From: Burkholderia sp. BCC0322
GTDB lineage: Bacteria > Pseudomonadota > Gammaproteobacteria > Burkholderiales > Burkholderiaceae
Assembly (NCBI RefSeq): GCF_902833045.1
Contig: NZ_CADFDU010000006.1
Span: 186,001 to 250,000 of the forward strand
Length of the DNA: 64,000 nucleotides
Reading direction: 5' to 3'
Both the position numbers and the translations under genes were made by a program. This document shows positions 20,446-31,220 of this stretch, one piece after another (the first letter of the stretch is position 1; each line of letters starts with the position of its first letter). The notes beneath the pieces are model-generated. The model saw only the letters and a list, made by a program, of their open reading frames with translations. It ran no database searches and was not told the origin of the DNA.

Positions 20446-21447
20446 TCAGTGGGCCGCGGCGTTCGCGTTGACTGGCGCGTTGCCCGGCGTAGCGCCGCCG
20501 GCGGGTGTGTTGCCGTGCTGTCGCACCGAGCCGTACACGCCTGCCAGCAGCAGCACGAGCGCGGCGATCTCGAGTGCGTGCGGCATCCGCTGGTCGTAGA
20601 CGAACGCGTAAAGCATTGCGAACACGGTTTCGAACACGATCAACTGGCCCGACAGCGTGAGCGGCAACCGTTTCGACGCGGCATTCCACAGCCCGTTGCC
20701 GAGCCACGACGCGCCGATCGCGAGCACGAGGTTCAGCAGCCAGAACAGTTGCCAGCGCGACGCCGGGACGGCTGCCTGCACCGTGCCGGCCGGTAGCGCG
20801 AGGATAGCGATCCAGCAGAGCCCGCCGATCAGGCCGGTCACGACGCCCCACAGCACCGACCATTCGTTGCCGCCGAAATGATGATGGCGCTGCAGGTAGC
20901 GCGCGTTCGCGACCGCGTACCAGGTCCAGCTCGCGAGCGCGCCGGCCGCGCAGGCGATGCCCGCGAGCTTCTGGCCGAGCGTCGTCGCGTGTGCTGCGTC
21001 GGACGTGAACAGGTCGACGTTGATGCAGACGATGCCCGCGATCACCAGCGCGAGCGGGATAGCGAGCCGCCGCAGCGGCACGGCGCCGTGGTCGCCGAGA
21101 CCCGCGAGCGTGACGGTGACGGGCAATACGCCGACGATCAGCGAGCTGGGCGCGATGCCGATCAGGTGCACGGCGCCGGTCAGCAGCATGTAGTACGCGA
21201 CGTTGCCGACGACCGCGAGCTTCACGAGCGCGACGAGGTCTTCGCGGGCCAGCCGCGTGAGCAGCGAGCGGGCGGCCGGCAGCGCGGCCGCGAGCGACAC
21301 CAGGCCGTACATCGCGTAGCGGCCGGCGCTCAGCAGCAGCGGCGAGAAGTCGGTCAGCAACCGCGGAACGAGAAAGACCATGCCCCACAGGGCACCTGCC
21401 AGAACACCATAGACCACACCGCGCTGCATCGACCGCTCCGAATACAT
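20446..21447 (-). CDS. EamA/DMT-superfamily permease
   Basis: Inner-membrane transporter with about ten hydrophobic segments in two EamA repeats of five. The first begins VVYGVLAGALWGMVFLVPRL and the second near WSVLWGVVTGLIGGLCWIA. Members export amino acids, drugs or metabolites; the substrate here cannot be told. The start could be 21447 (MYSERSMQRG) or 21429 (MQRGVVYG). The C-terminus ends in an Ala/Asn-rich tail (NTPAGGATPGNAPVNANAAAH). It stands alone between rnfH and the beta-propeller gene. Confidence 0.85.
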   Translation of the reverse strand: MYSERSMQRGVVYGVLAGALWGMVFLVPRLLTDFSPLLLSAGRYAMYGLVSLAAALPAARSLLTRLAREDLVALVKLAVVGNVAYYMLLTGAVHLIGIAPSSLIVGVLPVTVTLAGLGDHGAVPLRRLAIPLALVIAGIVCINVDLFTSDAAHATTLGQKLAGIACAAGALASWTWYAVANARYLQRHHHFGGNEWSVLWGVVTGLIGGLCWIAILALPAGTVQAAVPASRWQLFWLLNLVLAIGASWLGNGLWNAASKRLPLTLSGQLIVFETVFAMLYAFVYDQRMPHALEIAALVLLLAGVYGSVRQHGNTPAGGATPGNAPVNANAAAH

Positions 21448-21596
21448 GAACGAGCGCGCATCTTAGCGACGCCGGTTCGGCGGCGTCTTGTTCATTCCTG
21501 CACTCGGGGCATGGCTGGGCTTCGACGTGCTGTGCGACGGAGCTGCCGCGGTCCGTTCCTGGTTATCGAGGGTTCGCGGCCGCGGCAGGTCGCGGA

Positions 21597-22283
21597 TCAG
21601 CCGTCGGCCGGATCGGGCGTCGCACCGGCGCCGTCGCCTGACGCCCGCACTCGCGCCGGGCGCCGCACGGCGCGCAGCTTGCCGCTGTTGCCGCCGCCGC
21701 AGTAGAAACGGTCGCGGCCGTCGGATTCGAGCCCCGACACCCCGACGCCGGGCGGCATGGCGACCTGCTCGAGCACTCGACCCGTACGCGGATCGATGTG
21801 CCGCAATTCGCTCTCGTCGGCTTCCCAGGTGCCGTGCCACAGCTCGCCGTCGACCCACGTCACGCCGGTGACGAAGCGGTTCGACTCGATCGTGCGCAGC
21901 ACGGCACCCGATTCCGGATCGATCTGATGAATCTTGCGTTCGCGGTACTGGCCGACCCACAGCGTGCCTTCGGCCCACGCGAGCCCCGAGTCGGCGCCGC
22001 CGCCGGGTGCGGGGATCGTCGCGAGCACGCGGCCCGATTCCGGATCGATCTTCTCGATGCGGTCTTCGACGATCAGAAACAGGTGGCGGCCGTCGAACGC
22101 CGTGCCCGCATGCGCGGCGACGTCGATCGAGCGGACGGTCGTGCCGCGTTCCGGGTCGAGCGCATTCAGCTTGTCGCCGGACGCGTACCACACGTACTGC
22201 CCGTCGTACGTGACGCCGTGTACGCCGTCGACGCCCGGAAACGGGCCGTATTCGCGAAGGATGTCTGCACGGTAGCGTTTCAT
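21597..22283 (-). CDS. Predicted beta-propeller protein (SMP-30/Vgb-like)
   Basis: Cytoplasmic protein (no signal peptide) of 228 aa starting at ATG 22283 (MKRYRADILREYGPFPGVDG), with GAGGTG about 10 bases upstream. The body is five to six repeats of roughly 40 residues with the pattern I-DPESG-V-ATI and W-DG-LW-G. Examples are KIDPESGRVLATI, QIDPESGAVLRTIE and HIDPRTGRVLEQV. This looks like the quinoprotein, glutamine cyclotransferase or Vgb type of propeller. The chain is short for a closed seven-blade propeller and ends in a low-complexity tail. It is probably transcribed with the regulator 31 bases upstream. No enzyme function can be assigned. Confidence 0.75.
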   Translation of the reverse strand: MKRYRADILREYGPFPGVDGVHGVTYDGQYVWYASGDKLNALDPERGTTVRSIDVAAHAGTAFDGRHLFLIVEDRIEKIDPESGRVLATIPAPGGGADSGLAWAEGTLWVGQYRERKIHQIDPESGAVLRTIESNRFVTGVTWVDGELWHGTWEADESELRHIDPRTGRVLEQVAMPPGVGVSGLESDGRDRFYCGGGNSGKLRAVRRPARVRASGDGAGATPDPADG

Positions 22284-22314
22284 GTTCGTCACCTCGTCGT
22301 TCGGTGAGGCCATC

Positions 22315-23535
22315 CTAATCGCCCGGCAGCGGAGCAGGGAGTAACAAGGTCGTCGCGAAACCGGGCAGCGGCGGCGTCATCCAGCGGCGTGCGCGGCCGC
22401 GGCCGAGCGCCTGGACCTTGTCCGCTTCGGCGAGTGCGTCGAGCGCGCGCTGCACGGTGCGCTGGCCCGTGCACAGGGCCAGCGCCAGCGCGGAGCTCGA
22501 CCACGCTTCGCCATCGGCGAGGAGCGCGAGCACGGCTGCGTGGCGATCGTCGACCGGGCGCGCCAGGACGACGGTCTCGCGTATGCCGAGCGGTTCGAGC
22601 GCGAAGCCGCGCGGGGTTGCGATGACGTTCGCGAGCGGCCGCAGCAGCGCGCGCAGCCGGCCGATCTCGACGCGCAGGCGTGCGCGATGCGATTCGTCCG
22701 CGTGTTTTGCGCGGAACGCGGCAGCGACGAGCGCGTTGCGCGACACGTCGGCCGGCCATGCTTCCCCGAGCGCGCGGGCGAGCACGAACAGCACGGGCCG
22801 CCGCGCAAGCGACACGGTCGTGCGCGCGTCGCGCACCGTGTGGCGGCACGCGTCGACGACGAGCGCGTTCGATGCGAACAGCGCCTCCACTTCGTCGAGT
22901 TGCACGAGCCGCGATGTGCCGCGCGTGATGAGGCGCGCGGCCGGTGCGTCGAGCACGCGCGCCGCAGTGTCGACCTCGGCCGTCAGCGCGGCAATGCCGG
23001 CGTCGCGGGCCGCTGCGCGTGCTCGGGTGAGCGCGGCGCGCGCCGCGTGCGTGCGGATGCGGCGCATCGCGATGCCGGCCGCGATCAGCTCATGGGCGGC
23101 GCGCGCTGCAGCCGGCAACGGTGAGGGATCGAGATGCGCGAGCAGCCGCTCGGCATCGTCGAGCTGGCCGATCAGCAGTAGCCGGCGCACGCCGAGATAG
23201 CGTGCATGCGCGGCGTTTGCGCGGTCGCCGTGCGCGTCGAGCGTCGCGCACGCGGCATCGAGCGCGCGCGTCGGCCAGCGCAGGTCGCGCGACGCGAGCG
23301 CGATCTCCGCTTCCGCGACGACGCAGCGCGCCCGCGCCACGGCCTCCTTCGGGCCGAACGCACGAGCGGCGCCGCGCACGAGCGTGCGCGCGCGTTCGAA
23401 ATCGCCGAGCTGCGCCATCGCGATCCCGCGCAGTGCGAGCGCCGGCGCATCGTCGCGCAACGCGACGCGATTCAGCGCGCCGAGCGCGTCACCGGCCGCA
23501 AGCGCGCGCGCGGCCGCCGTGATCAGCGAATCCAT
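22315..23535 (-). CDS. Large helical regulator with winged-helix DNA-binding domains
   Basis: Unrecognised family, 406 aa. Residues 1-210 are almost entirely Ala/Arg/Leu helices in TPR-like pairs (LALRGIAMAQLGDFERARTL). Residues about 230-330 resemble a SARP/OmpR-type winged helix: TVSLARRPVLFVLARALGEAWPADVSRNALVAAAF followed by RLRVEIGRLRALLRPL. The last 75 residues look like a second winged helix (AVLALLADGEAWSSSALALAL, then RTVQRALDALAEADKV). It is probably a transcription regulator. The gene is very GC-rich even for this chromosome. It is divergent from the DUF899 gene and lies upstream of the beta-propeller gene, so it may control either. Confidence 0.7.
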   Translation of the reverse strand: MDSLITAAARALAAGDALGALNRVALRDDAPALALRGIAMAQLGDFERARTLVRGAARAFGPKEAVARARCVVAEAEIALASRDLRWPTRALDAACATLDAHGDRANAAHARYLGVRRLLLIGQLDDAERLLAHLDPSPLPAAARAAHELIAAGIAMRRIRTHAARAALTRARAAARDAGIAALTAEVDTAARVLDAPAARLITRGTSRLVQLDEVEALFASNALVVDACRHTVRDARTTVSLARRPVLFVLARALGEAWPADVSRNALVAAAFRAKHADESHRARLRVEIGRLRALLRPLANVIATPRGFALEPLGIRETVVLARPVDDRHAAVLALLADGEAWSSSALALALCTGQRTVQRALDALAEADKVQALGRGRARRWMTPPLPGFATTLLLPAPLPGD

Positions 23536-23649
23536 CCGAATCCCGACACACTTGTCACTCCCTTCGGTCCGATGCCCCCCACTAATCTAGCACCACGCAC
23601 ACGGCACCGGATGCCGTGCCTGGATACCCATCGGAAGGAGGAACCCGCC

Positions 23650-24414
23650 ATGACGACCCATCTCACCGGAACCCGCGACGAATGGCTGGCCGAGCGCCGC
23701 GCGCTGCTCGACGCGGAAAAGGCACTGACGCGGCAAAGCGACGAACTCGCGCGGCGGCGCCAGGCACTGCCCTGGGTGCGCGTCGACAAGACCTACCGGT
23801 TCGACACCGAGGACGGGCAGGCAACACTCGACGACCTGTTTCTCGACCGTTCGCAACTGCTCGTCTATCACTTCATGTTCGGCCCCGACTACCAGGCCGG
23901 CTGTCCGTCGTGCTCGTCGCTTGCCGACGGTTTCGACGGCTTCGCCGTGCACCTGGCGAACCACGACGTGACGCTCGCCGCCGTGTCGCGCGCGCCGCTC
24001 GCGAAGCTGCGCGCGTACCGGCAGCGGATGGGGTGGCGCTTCCCGTGGGCGTCGTCGGTCGGCAGCGATTTCAACTTCGACTTCAACGTGTCGTTCACCG
24101 AAACGCAGCAGCGCGCCGGCGACGTCGAGTACAACTATGCGCGGGCCGGCCACGCGATGGACATGGACCCGCCGCCGGCACCGGTCGTGCAGTTCGCGGC
24201 GACATGCGGCACCGACGCGGTCACGTATTCGCTCGACCGCCCGGGGATGAGCGCGTTCGTGCGCGAGGACGGCATCGTCTATCACACGTACTCGACCTAT
24301 GCGCGCGGGCTCGACGGGCTGTGGGGGATGTACCAGTGGCTCGATCGCGCGCCGCGCGGGCGCAACGAGACCGGCCCGTGGTGGCGCCGCCATGACGAGT
24401 ACGCACGCGGCTGA
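23650..24414 (+). CDS. DUF899 thioredoxin-like protein
   Basis: DUF899 member of 254 aa starting at ATG 23650 with AAGGAGG just upstream. Typical family features are the N-terminal RDEWLAERRALLDAEKALTR helix and then VRVDKTYRFDTEDG. The thioredoxin-fold active region HFMFGPDYQAGCPSCSS has a CxxC pair at residues 85 and 88, and FDFNVSFT and YHTYSTYARGLDGL follow. Probably a redox protein of unknown substrate. Its 3' end overlaps the DUF2182 gene by 23 bases in another frame, so the two are likely co-expressed. Confidence 0.85.
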   Translation: MTTHLTGTRDEWLAERRALLDAEKALTRQSDELARRRQALPWVRVDKTYRFDTEDGQATLDDLFLDRSQLLVYHFMFGPDYQAGCPSCSSLADGFDGFAVHLANHDVTLAAVSRAPLAKLRAYRQRMGWRFPWASSVGSDFNFDFNVSFTETQQRAGDVEYNYARAGHAMDMDPPPAPVVQFAATCGTDAVTYSLDRPGMSAFVREDGIVYHTYSTYARGLDGLWGMYQWLDRAPRGRNETGPWWRRHDEYARG

Positions 24415-25252
24415 GCGCGCCGGCGGCGGGCGAGGGCGGGCGATGGCACGGCCGGCGCCCGGCGCTCCGGGGCCCGATCCGCAGGCCTTCGCGGTGGTGC
24501 TCGTGGCGGTGTTCACCGTCGCCGCGATGGCGACCGTGGCGCAGTACGCGTCGATGGCCGCGATGGGCGGCGCTCCCGTGTCCGCCGGCTGGATGATGAC
24601 GTCGGCGCCGTGGCAGCGACCGTGTGGATGGAGCGCCGGCCGCGCGTTCGCGGTGTTCGCCGGCATGTGGGGCACGATGACGGTGACGATGATGCTGCCC
24701 GTGCTGGCGCCGGTGCTCTGGCGATACCGGCAGTGCGTCGGCCTGCAGGCGGCGGCGCGTTCGGCCGGGCTCGTCGTCGTCGCGGGTGCCGGGTATTTCG
24801 CGGTGTGGATGGCGGTGGGAGCGCTCGTGTTTCCGGCCGGCGCCGCACTGACGGGCGCCGCCGCAAGGCTGCCGGCGCTTGCCGGGGCGATGCCGTTCGC
24901 GGCTGGCGCGGTCGTACTGGCTGCCGGCGTCCTGCAATTCTCCGGATGGAAGGCGCGCCGGCTGGCGTGCTGCCGGCACGCCGCGACCGGTGTGCCCCCG
25001 CCGCGCGCCGAGGCCGGTGCGGCATGGCGGCACGGCGTGCGAACGGCCATGCGATGCGGGATGTGTTGCGGGAACCTGATGGCGGTCGCGCTGGCCGCCG
25101 GCATGATGGATCCGCGCGTGATGGCGGCCGTGACGGTGGCGATCGCCGCCGAGCGCCTCGTGCCGGCCGGCGCGCGGGTGGCGCGGATCGTCGGCTGGGT
25201 CGCGGTCGGCGGCGGCACGGCGATGATTGTCCGCGCGGCCGGGCTGCTGTAA
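24392..25252 (+). CDS. DUF2182 predicted integral membrane protein
   Basis: Member of the DUF2182 family, described as predicted metal-binding membrane proteins. From ATG 24392 it is 286 aa; ATG 24443 is an alternative that avoids the overlap with DUF899. About six to seven hydrophobic segments are seen. The conserved Met-rich stretch FAGMWGTMTVTMMLPVLAP lies between the first ones, and a CGMCCGNLM motif near the C-terminal third could bind metal or heme. The linker contains CCRHA. Pairing of DUF899 with a membrane partner suggests a redox or metal handling role; that is inference. Confidence 0.78.
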   Translation: MTSTHAAERAGGGRGRAMARPAPGAPGPDPQAFAVVLVAVFTVAAMATVAQYASMAAMGGAPVSAGWMMTSAPWQRPCGWSAGRAFAVFAGMWGTMTVTMMLPVLAPVLWRYRQCVGLQAAARSAGLVVVAGAGYFAVWMAVGALVFPAGAALTGAAARLPALAGAMPFAAGAVVLAAGVLQFSGWKARRLACCRHAATGVPPPRAEAGAAWRHGVRTAMRCGMCCGNLMAVALAAGMMDPRVMAAVTVAIAAERLVPAGARVARIVGWVAVGGGTAMIVRAAGLL

Positions 25253-25473
25253 GACGGGGAAGGCATGCCCGTGCGGCGTGTTGCCGGGCCGCGCTTTCCC
25301 GTCGCCGCTGCCGCCGCGTGGCCCGTCCGCAACAGGCGGATGGGCCGTTTCGCGGCCGGTTGCGCGAATGGCTCGATGCGGCGGTGAAACGAAAGGCGAT
25401 CGAAAACGAACCGAACGACGATCCGAACGATTCGGCCCCCGAACGGCCGAAACCGGCTAAGCCGTTGTTCGTG

Positions 25474-25504
25474 TTGTGAAAATTCGCAGCGCTTCGCGTA
25501 TAAT
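25474..25504 (+). promoter_or_regulatory. Probable guaB promoter
   Basis: A perfect TATAAT at 25499-25504 lies 27 bases before the guaB ATG. The best -35 candidate is TTGTGA at 25474-25479, with a long 19-base spacer. The preceding 25253-25473 holds no convincing gene. A Lys/Glu/Asn-rich open frame running into the promoter looks like a shadow. Confidence 0.55.
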
Positions 25505-25530
25505 TCGCTTTTGCGCCCATAGGATTTGCC

Positions 25531-26991
25531 ATGCGTCTGATCCAAAAAGCACTCACTTTCGATGACGTGCTCCTCGTTCCCGCCTTCTCCGACGTTCTCC
25601 CGCGCGACACCAGCCTCAAGACCAAGCTGACCCGCAACATCTCCCTGAACATGCCGCTCGTGTCCGCCGCGATGGACACGGTCACCGAAGGTCGCCTTGC
25701 GATCGCGATGGCACAGCAGGGTGGCGTCGGTATCGTCCACAAGAACCTGACGCCGGCCGAACAGGCCCGCGAGGTCGCGAAGGTCAAGCGTTTCGAATCG
25801 GGCGTCGTCCGCGACCCGATCACGGTGCCGCCGCAAATGAAGGTGCACGACGTGATCGCGCTGTCGCGCCAGCATGGCATCTCGGGTTTCCCGGTCGTCG
25901 AAGGCCCGCAGCTCGTCGGCATCGTCACGAACCGCGACCTGCGTTTCGAAACCCGCCTCGATGAGCCGGTCAAGTCGATCATGACGCCGCGCGAGCGTCT
26001 CGTCACGGTCAAGGAAGGCACGCCGCTCGCCGAAGCGAAGGCGCTGATGCACAGCCACCGCCTCGAGCGCGTGCTGGTCGTCAACGACGCGTTCGAACTG
26101 CGCGGCCTGATGACCGTCAAGGACATCACGAAGCAGACCGAGCACCCGGACGCGTGCAAGGACGAACACGGCAAGCTGCGCGCCGGCGCGGCAGTCGGCG
26201 TCGGTCCCGACAACGAAGAGCGCGTCGAGCTGCTGGTGCAGGCCGGCGTCGACGTGATCGTCGTCGATACCGCGCACGGCCACAGCAAGGGCGTGCTCGA
26301 GCGCGTTCGCTGGGTCAAGCAGAACTTCCCGCACGTCGAAGTGATCGGCGGCAACATCGCGACGGCCGCCGCCGCGAAGGCGCTCGTCGAATACGGCGCA
26401 GATGCGGTCAAGGTCGGCATCGGCCCGGGCTCGATCTGCACGACGCGAATCGTCGCCGGTGTCGGCGTGCCGCAGATCAGCGCGATCGCGAACGTCGCGG
26501 AAGCGCTGAAGGGCACGGGCGTGCCGTGCATCGCCGACGGCGGCGTGCGCTTCTCGGGCGACGTGTCGAAGGCCCTCGCGGCCGGCGCGAACGCGGTGAT
26601 GATGGGCAGCATGTTCGCGGGCACCGAAGAGGCGCCGGGCGACGTGTTCCTGTACCAGGGCCGCCAGTACAAGTCGTATCGCGGCATGGGTTCCGTCGGT
26701 GCGATGAAGGATGGCGCGGCAGACCGCTACTTCCAGGACAACTCGGCGAACATCGACAAGCTCGTGCCGGAAGGCATCGAAGGCCGTGTCGCATACAAGG
26801 GCTCGGTCAACGCGATCCTGTTCCAGCTGGTCGGCGGTGTGCGCGCCAGCATGGGCTACTGCGGCTGCCGCACGATCGACGAACTGCACGACAAGGCCGA
26901 ATTCGTCCAGATCACCGCGGCGGGCATGCGCGAGTCGCACGTGCACGACGTGCAGATCACGAAGGAAGCGCCGAACTACCACGTGGACTGA
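25531..26991 (+). CDS. guaB: IMP dehydrogenase
   Basis: NAD-dependent oxidation of IMP to XMP, rate-limiting for guanine nucleotides. The 486-aa product has the N-terminal barrel start [15 protein letters not shown] and a pair of CBS domains (about residues 95-205, from [10 protein letters not shown]). The catalytic loop [18 protein letters not shown] has its nucleophilic Cys at residue 303, and the flap [10 protein letters not shown] is intact. It is followed by a small membrane protein gene and then guaA, so both GMP-forming steps sit together. Confidence 0.97.
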   Translation: MRLIQKALTFDDVLLVPAFSDVLPRDTSLKTKLTRNISLNMPLVSAAMDTVTEGRLAIAMAQQGGVGIVHKNLTPAEQAREVAKVKRFESGVVRDPITVPPQMKVHDVIALSRQHGISGFPVVEGPQLVGIVTNRDLRFETRLDEPVKSIMTPRERLVTVKEGTPLAEAKALMHSHRLERVLVVNDAFELRGLMTVKDITKQTEHPDACKDEHGKLRAGAAVGVGPDNEERVELLVQAGVDVIVVDTAHGHSKGVLERVRWVKQNFPHVEVIGGNIATAAAAKALVEYGADAVKVGIGPGSICTTRIVAGVGVPQISAIANVAEALKGTGVPCIADGGVRFSGDVSKALAAGANAVMMGSMFAGTEEAPGDVFLYQGRQYKSYRGMGSVGAMKDGAADRYFQDNSANIDKLVPEGIEGRVAYKGSVNAILFQLVGGVRASMGYCGCRTIDELHDKAEFVQITAAGMRESHVHDVQITKEAPNYHVD

Positions 26992-26997
26992 TCGCCG

Positions 26998-27603
26998 ATG
27001 AAACCGCTGCTGCGAGCCGTGCTGATCATCGATGCCGTGTTGTTGCTGGCGTTCGGCGTGCTGTTCGTGCTGACGCCCTGGCAGTCGCTCTTCAACGCGC
27101 TGCAGCTCGCGAACGTCCAGCCGGCGATGCTCGGCCAGGCGTTCGGCATCGCGCTGCTCGGGCTCGCGTGGCTCGCGTTTCATGCAGCGTTCAACGGCGA
27201 TCTCACCGCGCCGGTCGCGCGAGCGGTCGGCCATGTGTACTGGCTGATCGGCGCGCTGACGATCGTCTGGTCGATCGGCACCGGCAGCGGTCCCGCGCTC
27301 GCGGCCGCCGGCAGGGTGCTGTCGGCCGTGGCCGGCGTCGCGTTGATCGTGCTCGGCCTAGGCGGCGTGCGGCTCGCATCGGCCGTGCGCCGGCGCGAAA
27401 AGGCGCAGGCGCTCGAGGCGCGCGCGCCGGCGCAGCGTCCGGCCGAGACGGCGACGGCATCTGCGCCGTCGTCGTCCGCACCGCAGCGTGTCGAACCTGT
27501 CGTCAGCCGTCCCGCGGCGCCAGCGGCACCTTCGCCGGCCGCATCCGGCCAATCATCGTCGGGCGGCGTCGCACTCGACGAGCGCCCGCCGATGCAGGAT
27601 TGA
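26998..27603 (+). CDS. Small four-helix membrane protein between guaB and guaA
   Basis: I do not recognise a named family. The 201-aa product has four clear hydrophobic segments in residues 5-120 (VLIIDAVLLLAFGVLFVL, GQAFGIALLGLAWLAF, GHVYWLIGALTIVWSIG, LSAVAGVALIVLGLGGV). A disordered Ala/Pro/Ser-rich cytoplasmic tail of about 75 residues follows. It starts 6 bases after the guaB stop and ends 116 bases before guaA, so it should be co-transcribed with both. No link to purine synthesis is visible in its sequence. Confidence 0.8.
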   Translation: MKPLLRAVLIIDAVLLLAFGVLFVLTPWQSLFNALQLANVQPAMLGQAFGIALLGLAWLAFHAAFNGDLTAPVARAVGHVYWLIGALTIVWSIGTGSGPALAAAGRVLSAVAGVALIVLGLGGVRLASAVRRREKAQALEARAPAQRPAETATASAPSSSAPQRVEPVVSRPAAPAAPSPAASGQSSSGGVALDERPPMQD

Positions 27604-27719
27604 CCGGCCATGCGTCGAGCGTGCTGCCTTCCGCCCGACGCCGTTGTCCATGCTATTGACGCAGCGCATGATGAAAATGATGCGCTGCCTTTCTTATTCT
27701 CTTCATCCCGTCCGCAGCC

Positions 27720-29339
<1,620 letters not shown>

Positions 29340-29385
29340 TTGGCCGTCCGGCACGTACCGGTACGACTTGACAGCAGAACACATC

Positions 29386-29412
29386 AAAGCCCGCTTCATA
29401 GCGGGCTTTTTT
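29386..29412 (+). terminator. guaA terminator
   Basis: Stem AAAGCCCGC/GCGGGCTTT with a TTCATA loop, running into TTTTTTG, begins 47 bases after the guaA stop. Classic factor-independent terminator. Confidence 0.9.
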
Positions 29413-29907
29413 GTTTTTGGTGACCCGACTGGCGCCACCGCCCGATTGGAACATCGCGCGGATTTCGTGTTTCATCGACTGGAACGCACCCGAGCATTCG
29501 TGCGCGATGAGGCGTCGCGGGTGCTTCTATTTCCACACTCGTCCAACCAGCGACTTTGCTCATCGATTGCACCGTGCCGTACTCGATCGGTGCCTGCAAT
29601 CAGTTGCAGCGCAAAAGGCGCGGATTTGAAACAGCGTCCGCGGGCTGCGTAGCGAGACCGCCTGGCAGAGAAGTCGGTAAACGCGGTGCGGCTACCCCGC
29701 CCAGTTTCACCGCGACTGTAATCGAGTGTAATTGATTGCTCCGCGCGCTCAGCCTAATTTCTTCCCGGCAGGTGCGCTTCGCGGATGGCTGACCCAAGCC
29801 ACTGCGGAGGTTGTGATGAACGTTGTCGATGCGTGACTCGCGCGAGCCAGATTCGACCTATACGGCCCTGGTTCTCGGTTTTTCAACTCACAGCAGGAGA
29901 AATTGTC
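29413..29907. other. Gene-free, lower-GC stretch after guaA
   Basis: About 495 bases with no gene I can support. Short open frames exist on both strands, but they lack Burkholderia codon bias and resemble nothing known. Base composition falls visibly toward AT between about 29480 and 29910. This may be old island debris, or the long 5' region of the orphan gene that starts at 29908. No direct repeat of the guaA 3' end was found by eye. Confidence 0.5.
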
Positions 29908-30201
29908 ATGTCGAACGAAAATTTCAGTGAAATTCAGAAGTTCGCTGAGCAGGCGGACGGTTTGAAACGCGTAGACGTTGAGTCAATTCAACTGGGCTAT
30001 TGGGACAATCACGATACCCTTCCTTTCATGCTCAATAACGAGGGCGGGAATTCGTTTGCAGTGAATGCCTCGAATACGGCGTTGCTGATCCAGATCGGAA
30101 ACGCACTCACAGCGCTTGGGCAGAAGCAGAAGGTCGTGGCCTATCTGGGAGACCTCAACCACGGCGGTACCCTCAAGGTCCTTCTTATCGGCCTTGAATA
30201 G
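29908..30201 (+). CDS. Orphan 97-aa protein of atypical composition
   Basis: Not recognised. ATG 29908 has a good AGGAGA 8 bases upstream, giving MSNENFSEIQKFAEQADGLK and a 97-residue, mildly acidic, soluble-looking protein without signal peptide or membrane segment. An amphipathic N-terminal helix is followed by mixed alpha/beta sequence ending KVLLIGLE. Codon use differs strongly from neighbours (TTG, CTT, GAT and AAT are frequent), suggesting recent transfer. The open frame continues upstream to 29785, but the strong ribosome binding site decides for 29908. A terminator follows about 80 bases downstream. Confidence 0.7.
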   Translation: MSNENFSEIQKFAEQADGLKRVDVESIQLGYWDNHDTLPFMLNNEGGNSFAVNASNTALLIQIGNALTALGQKQKVVAYLGDLNHGGTLKVLLIGLE

Positions 30202-30281
30202 TTCGAAAGCCAAGTCGCGACCCGGCTGGTCAGCGTCGGAGCGGGTCACGACGGCATCAACCGGATGACTGTCGCGGCAAG

Positions 30282-30313
30282 AAAACGGCTTGGCAGGTTG
30301 CCAAGCCGTTTTT
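30282..30313. terminator. Bidirectional terminator between orphan gene and exonuclease
   Basis: Stem of 14-16 bp, AAAACGGCTTGGCA/TGCCAAGCCGTTTT, with a GGT loop. It is flanked by AAAA on the left and TTTTT on the right, and so should end transcription from both convergent genes. Confidence 0.9.
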
Positions 30314-30357
30314 CGTTGACGGCTTGCACAAGCCAGGGCCGTCACGCTCCGGATTCA

Positions 30358-30975
30358 TCATGCGTGCGAGCCCACGAGCGAACGCAAGTACATCGGCACC
30401 TTCGCCTTCGCCGTTGCCTGCACGCGTGTCATGAGCGCGTGATCGATGCGAACCAGTCCGTAAGTCCGCGCGATGTCCTGCTGCAGCCGGCACCACAGAT
30501 GGCCGGCCATCTCGGCATCGACCATCGCCCGGTGCGCACGTCCCGATTTCGGCAGCCGCAGCATATCCACCAGGTTCGACAGGCGGTGACTCTGGGCGTC
30601 CGGGTAGATGCGTCGCGCGACAAGCATCGTGCAGGCAAAGGCATGCTCGGCCGACACGCCAAGAAGCCCGAGTTCCGCCTGCCAGAACCGCTTGTCGAAA
30701 CCGGCGTTGTGAGCGACGACCGCATGCTTGCCGACGAACGCCGCGGCTTCCTTCATGACTTTCGACGCCGGCGGTGCCGATGCGATCATCTCGTTCGTGA
30801 TGCCGGTCAGCGCGACGACATCGGACGGTATGCGCCTGCCCGCATTCATCAGGCTCTGGAAACGGTCGACGACTTGTCCGTCCCGGAGCAGGATGACGGC
30901 GATTTCGGTCGCACGGTCGCCCATGTTCGGCGAAAGTCCGGTTGTTTCGAAGTCCAGTACCGCAACGGTTTGCAT
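30358..30975 (-). CDS. DEDDh 3'-5' exonuclease (DnaQ-like)
   Basis: Exonuclease-fold protein of 205 aa. All DEDDh motifs are present: ExoI LDFETTGLSP, ExoII in VAHNAGFDKRFWQ and ExoIII HRAMVDAEM. It resembles the free-standing epsilon-subunit-like family rather than true DnaQ, so the substrate is uncertain. I start it at ATG 30975 (MQTVAVLDFE), which has CAGGA about 8 bases upstream; GTG 30996 would add seven residues. It stands alone, facing the orphan gene. The 245 bases between it and the next gene hold nothing I can support. Confidence 0.85.
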   Translation of the reverse strand: MQTVAVLDFETTGLSPNMGDRATEIAVILLRDGQVVDRFQSLMNAGRRIPSDVVALTGITNEMIASAPPASKVMKEAAAFVGKHAVVAHNAGFDKRFWQAELGLLGVSAEHAFACTMLVARRIYPDAQSHRLSNLVDMLRLPKSGRAHRAMVDAEMAGHLWCRLQQDIARTYGLVRIDHALMTRVQATAKAKVPMYLRSLVGSHA

Positions 30976-31220
30976 GGTCGAATCCTGTTGCTTCACGCGG
31001 TGTCGTTAGAGTGGCCGAGAGGTTAGCATCTCCGGGCCCGCGACAGACTCGTTCAACTCGAGAAACGACCCTCCTCGCGGCGAACGCCGACCTGGTCGAA
31101 GGCGACGAGCGCAATGTCTTTCAAGGCGGACTCCATGCGTCGTGGCGCGCTGCCGGGAGCGGCGGCGGCCGTGATAGGGTTCGCGGCCTATCTGTCCATG
31201 CCGCACCATACACAGCCTGT

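Noticed and set aside
25253..25479. Possible small gene before guaB
   Set aside because: The open frame is the tail of a longer shadow and runs into the guaB promoter; no start with a ribosome binding site.
23587..27234. 1215-codon antisense open frame across DUF899, DUF2182 and guaB
   Set aside because: Spans three real genes and their terminators and promoter; composition is that of a shadow.
29386..29480. tRNA or attachment site next to guaA
   Set aside because: No cloverleaf could be drawn, and I found no direct repeat of the guaA 3' end.
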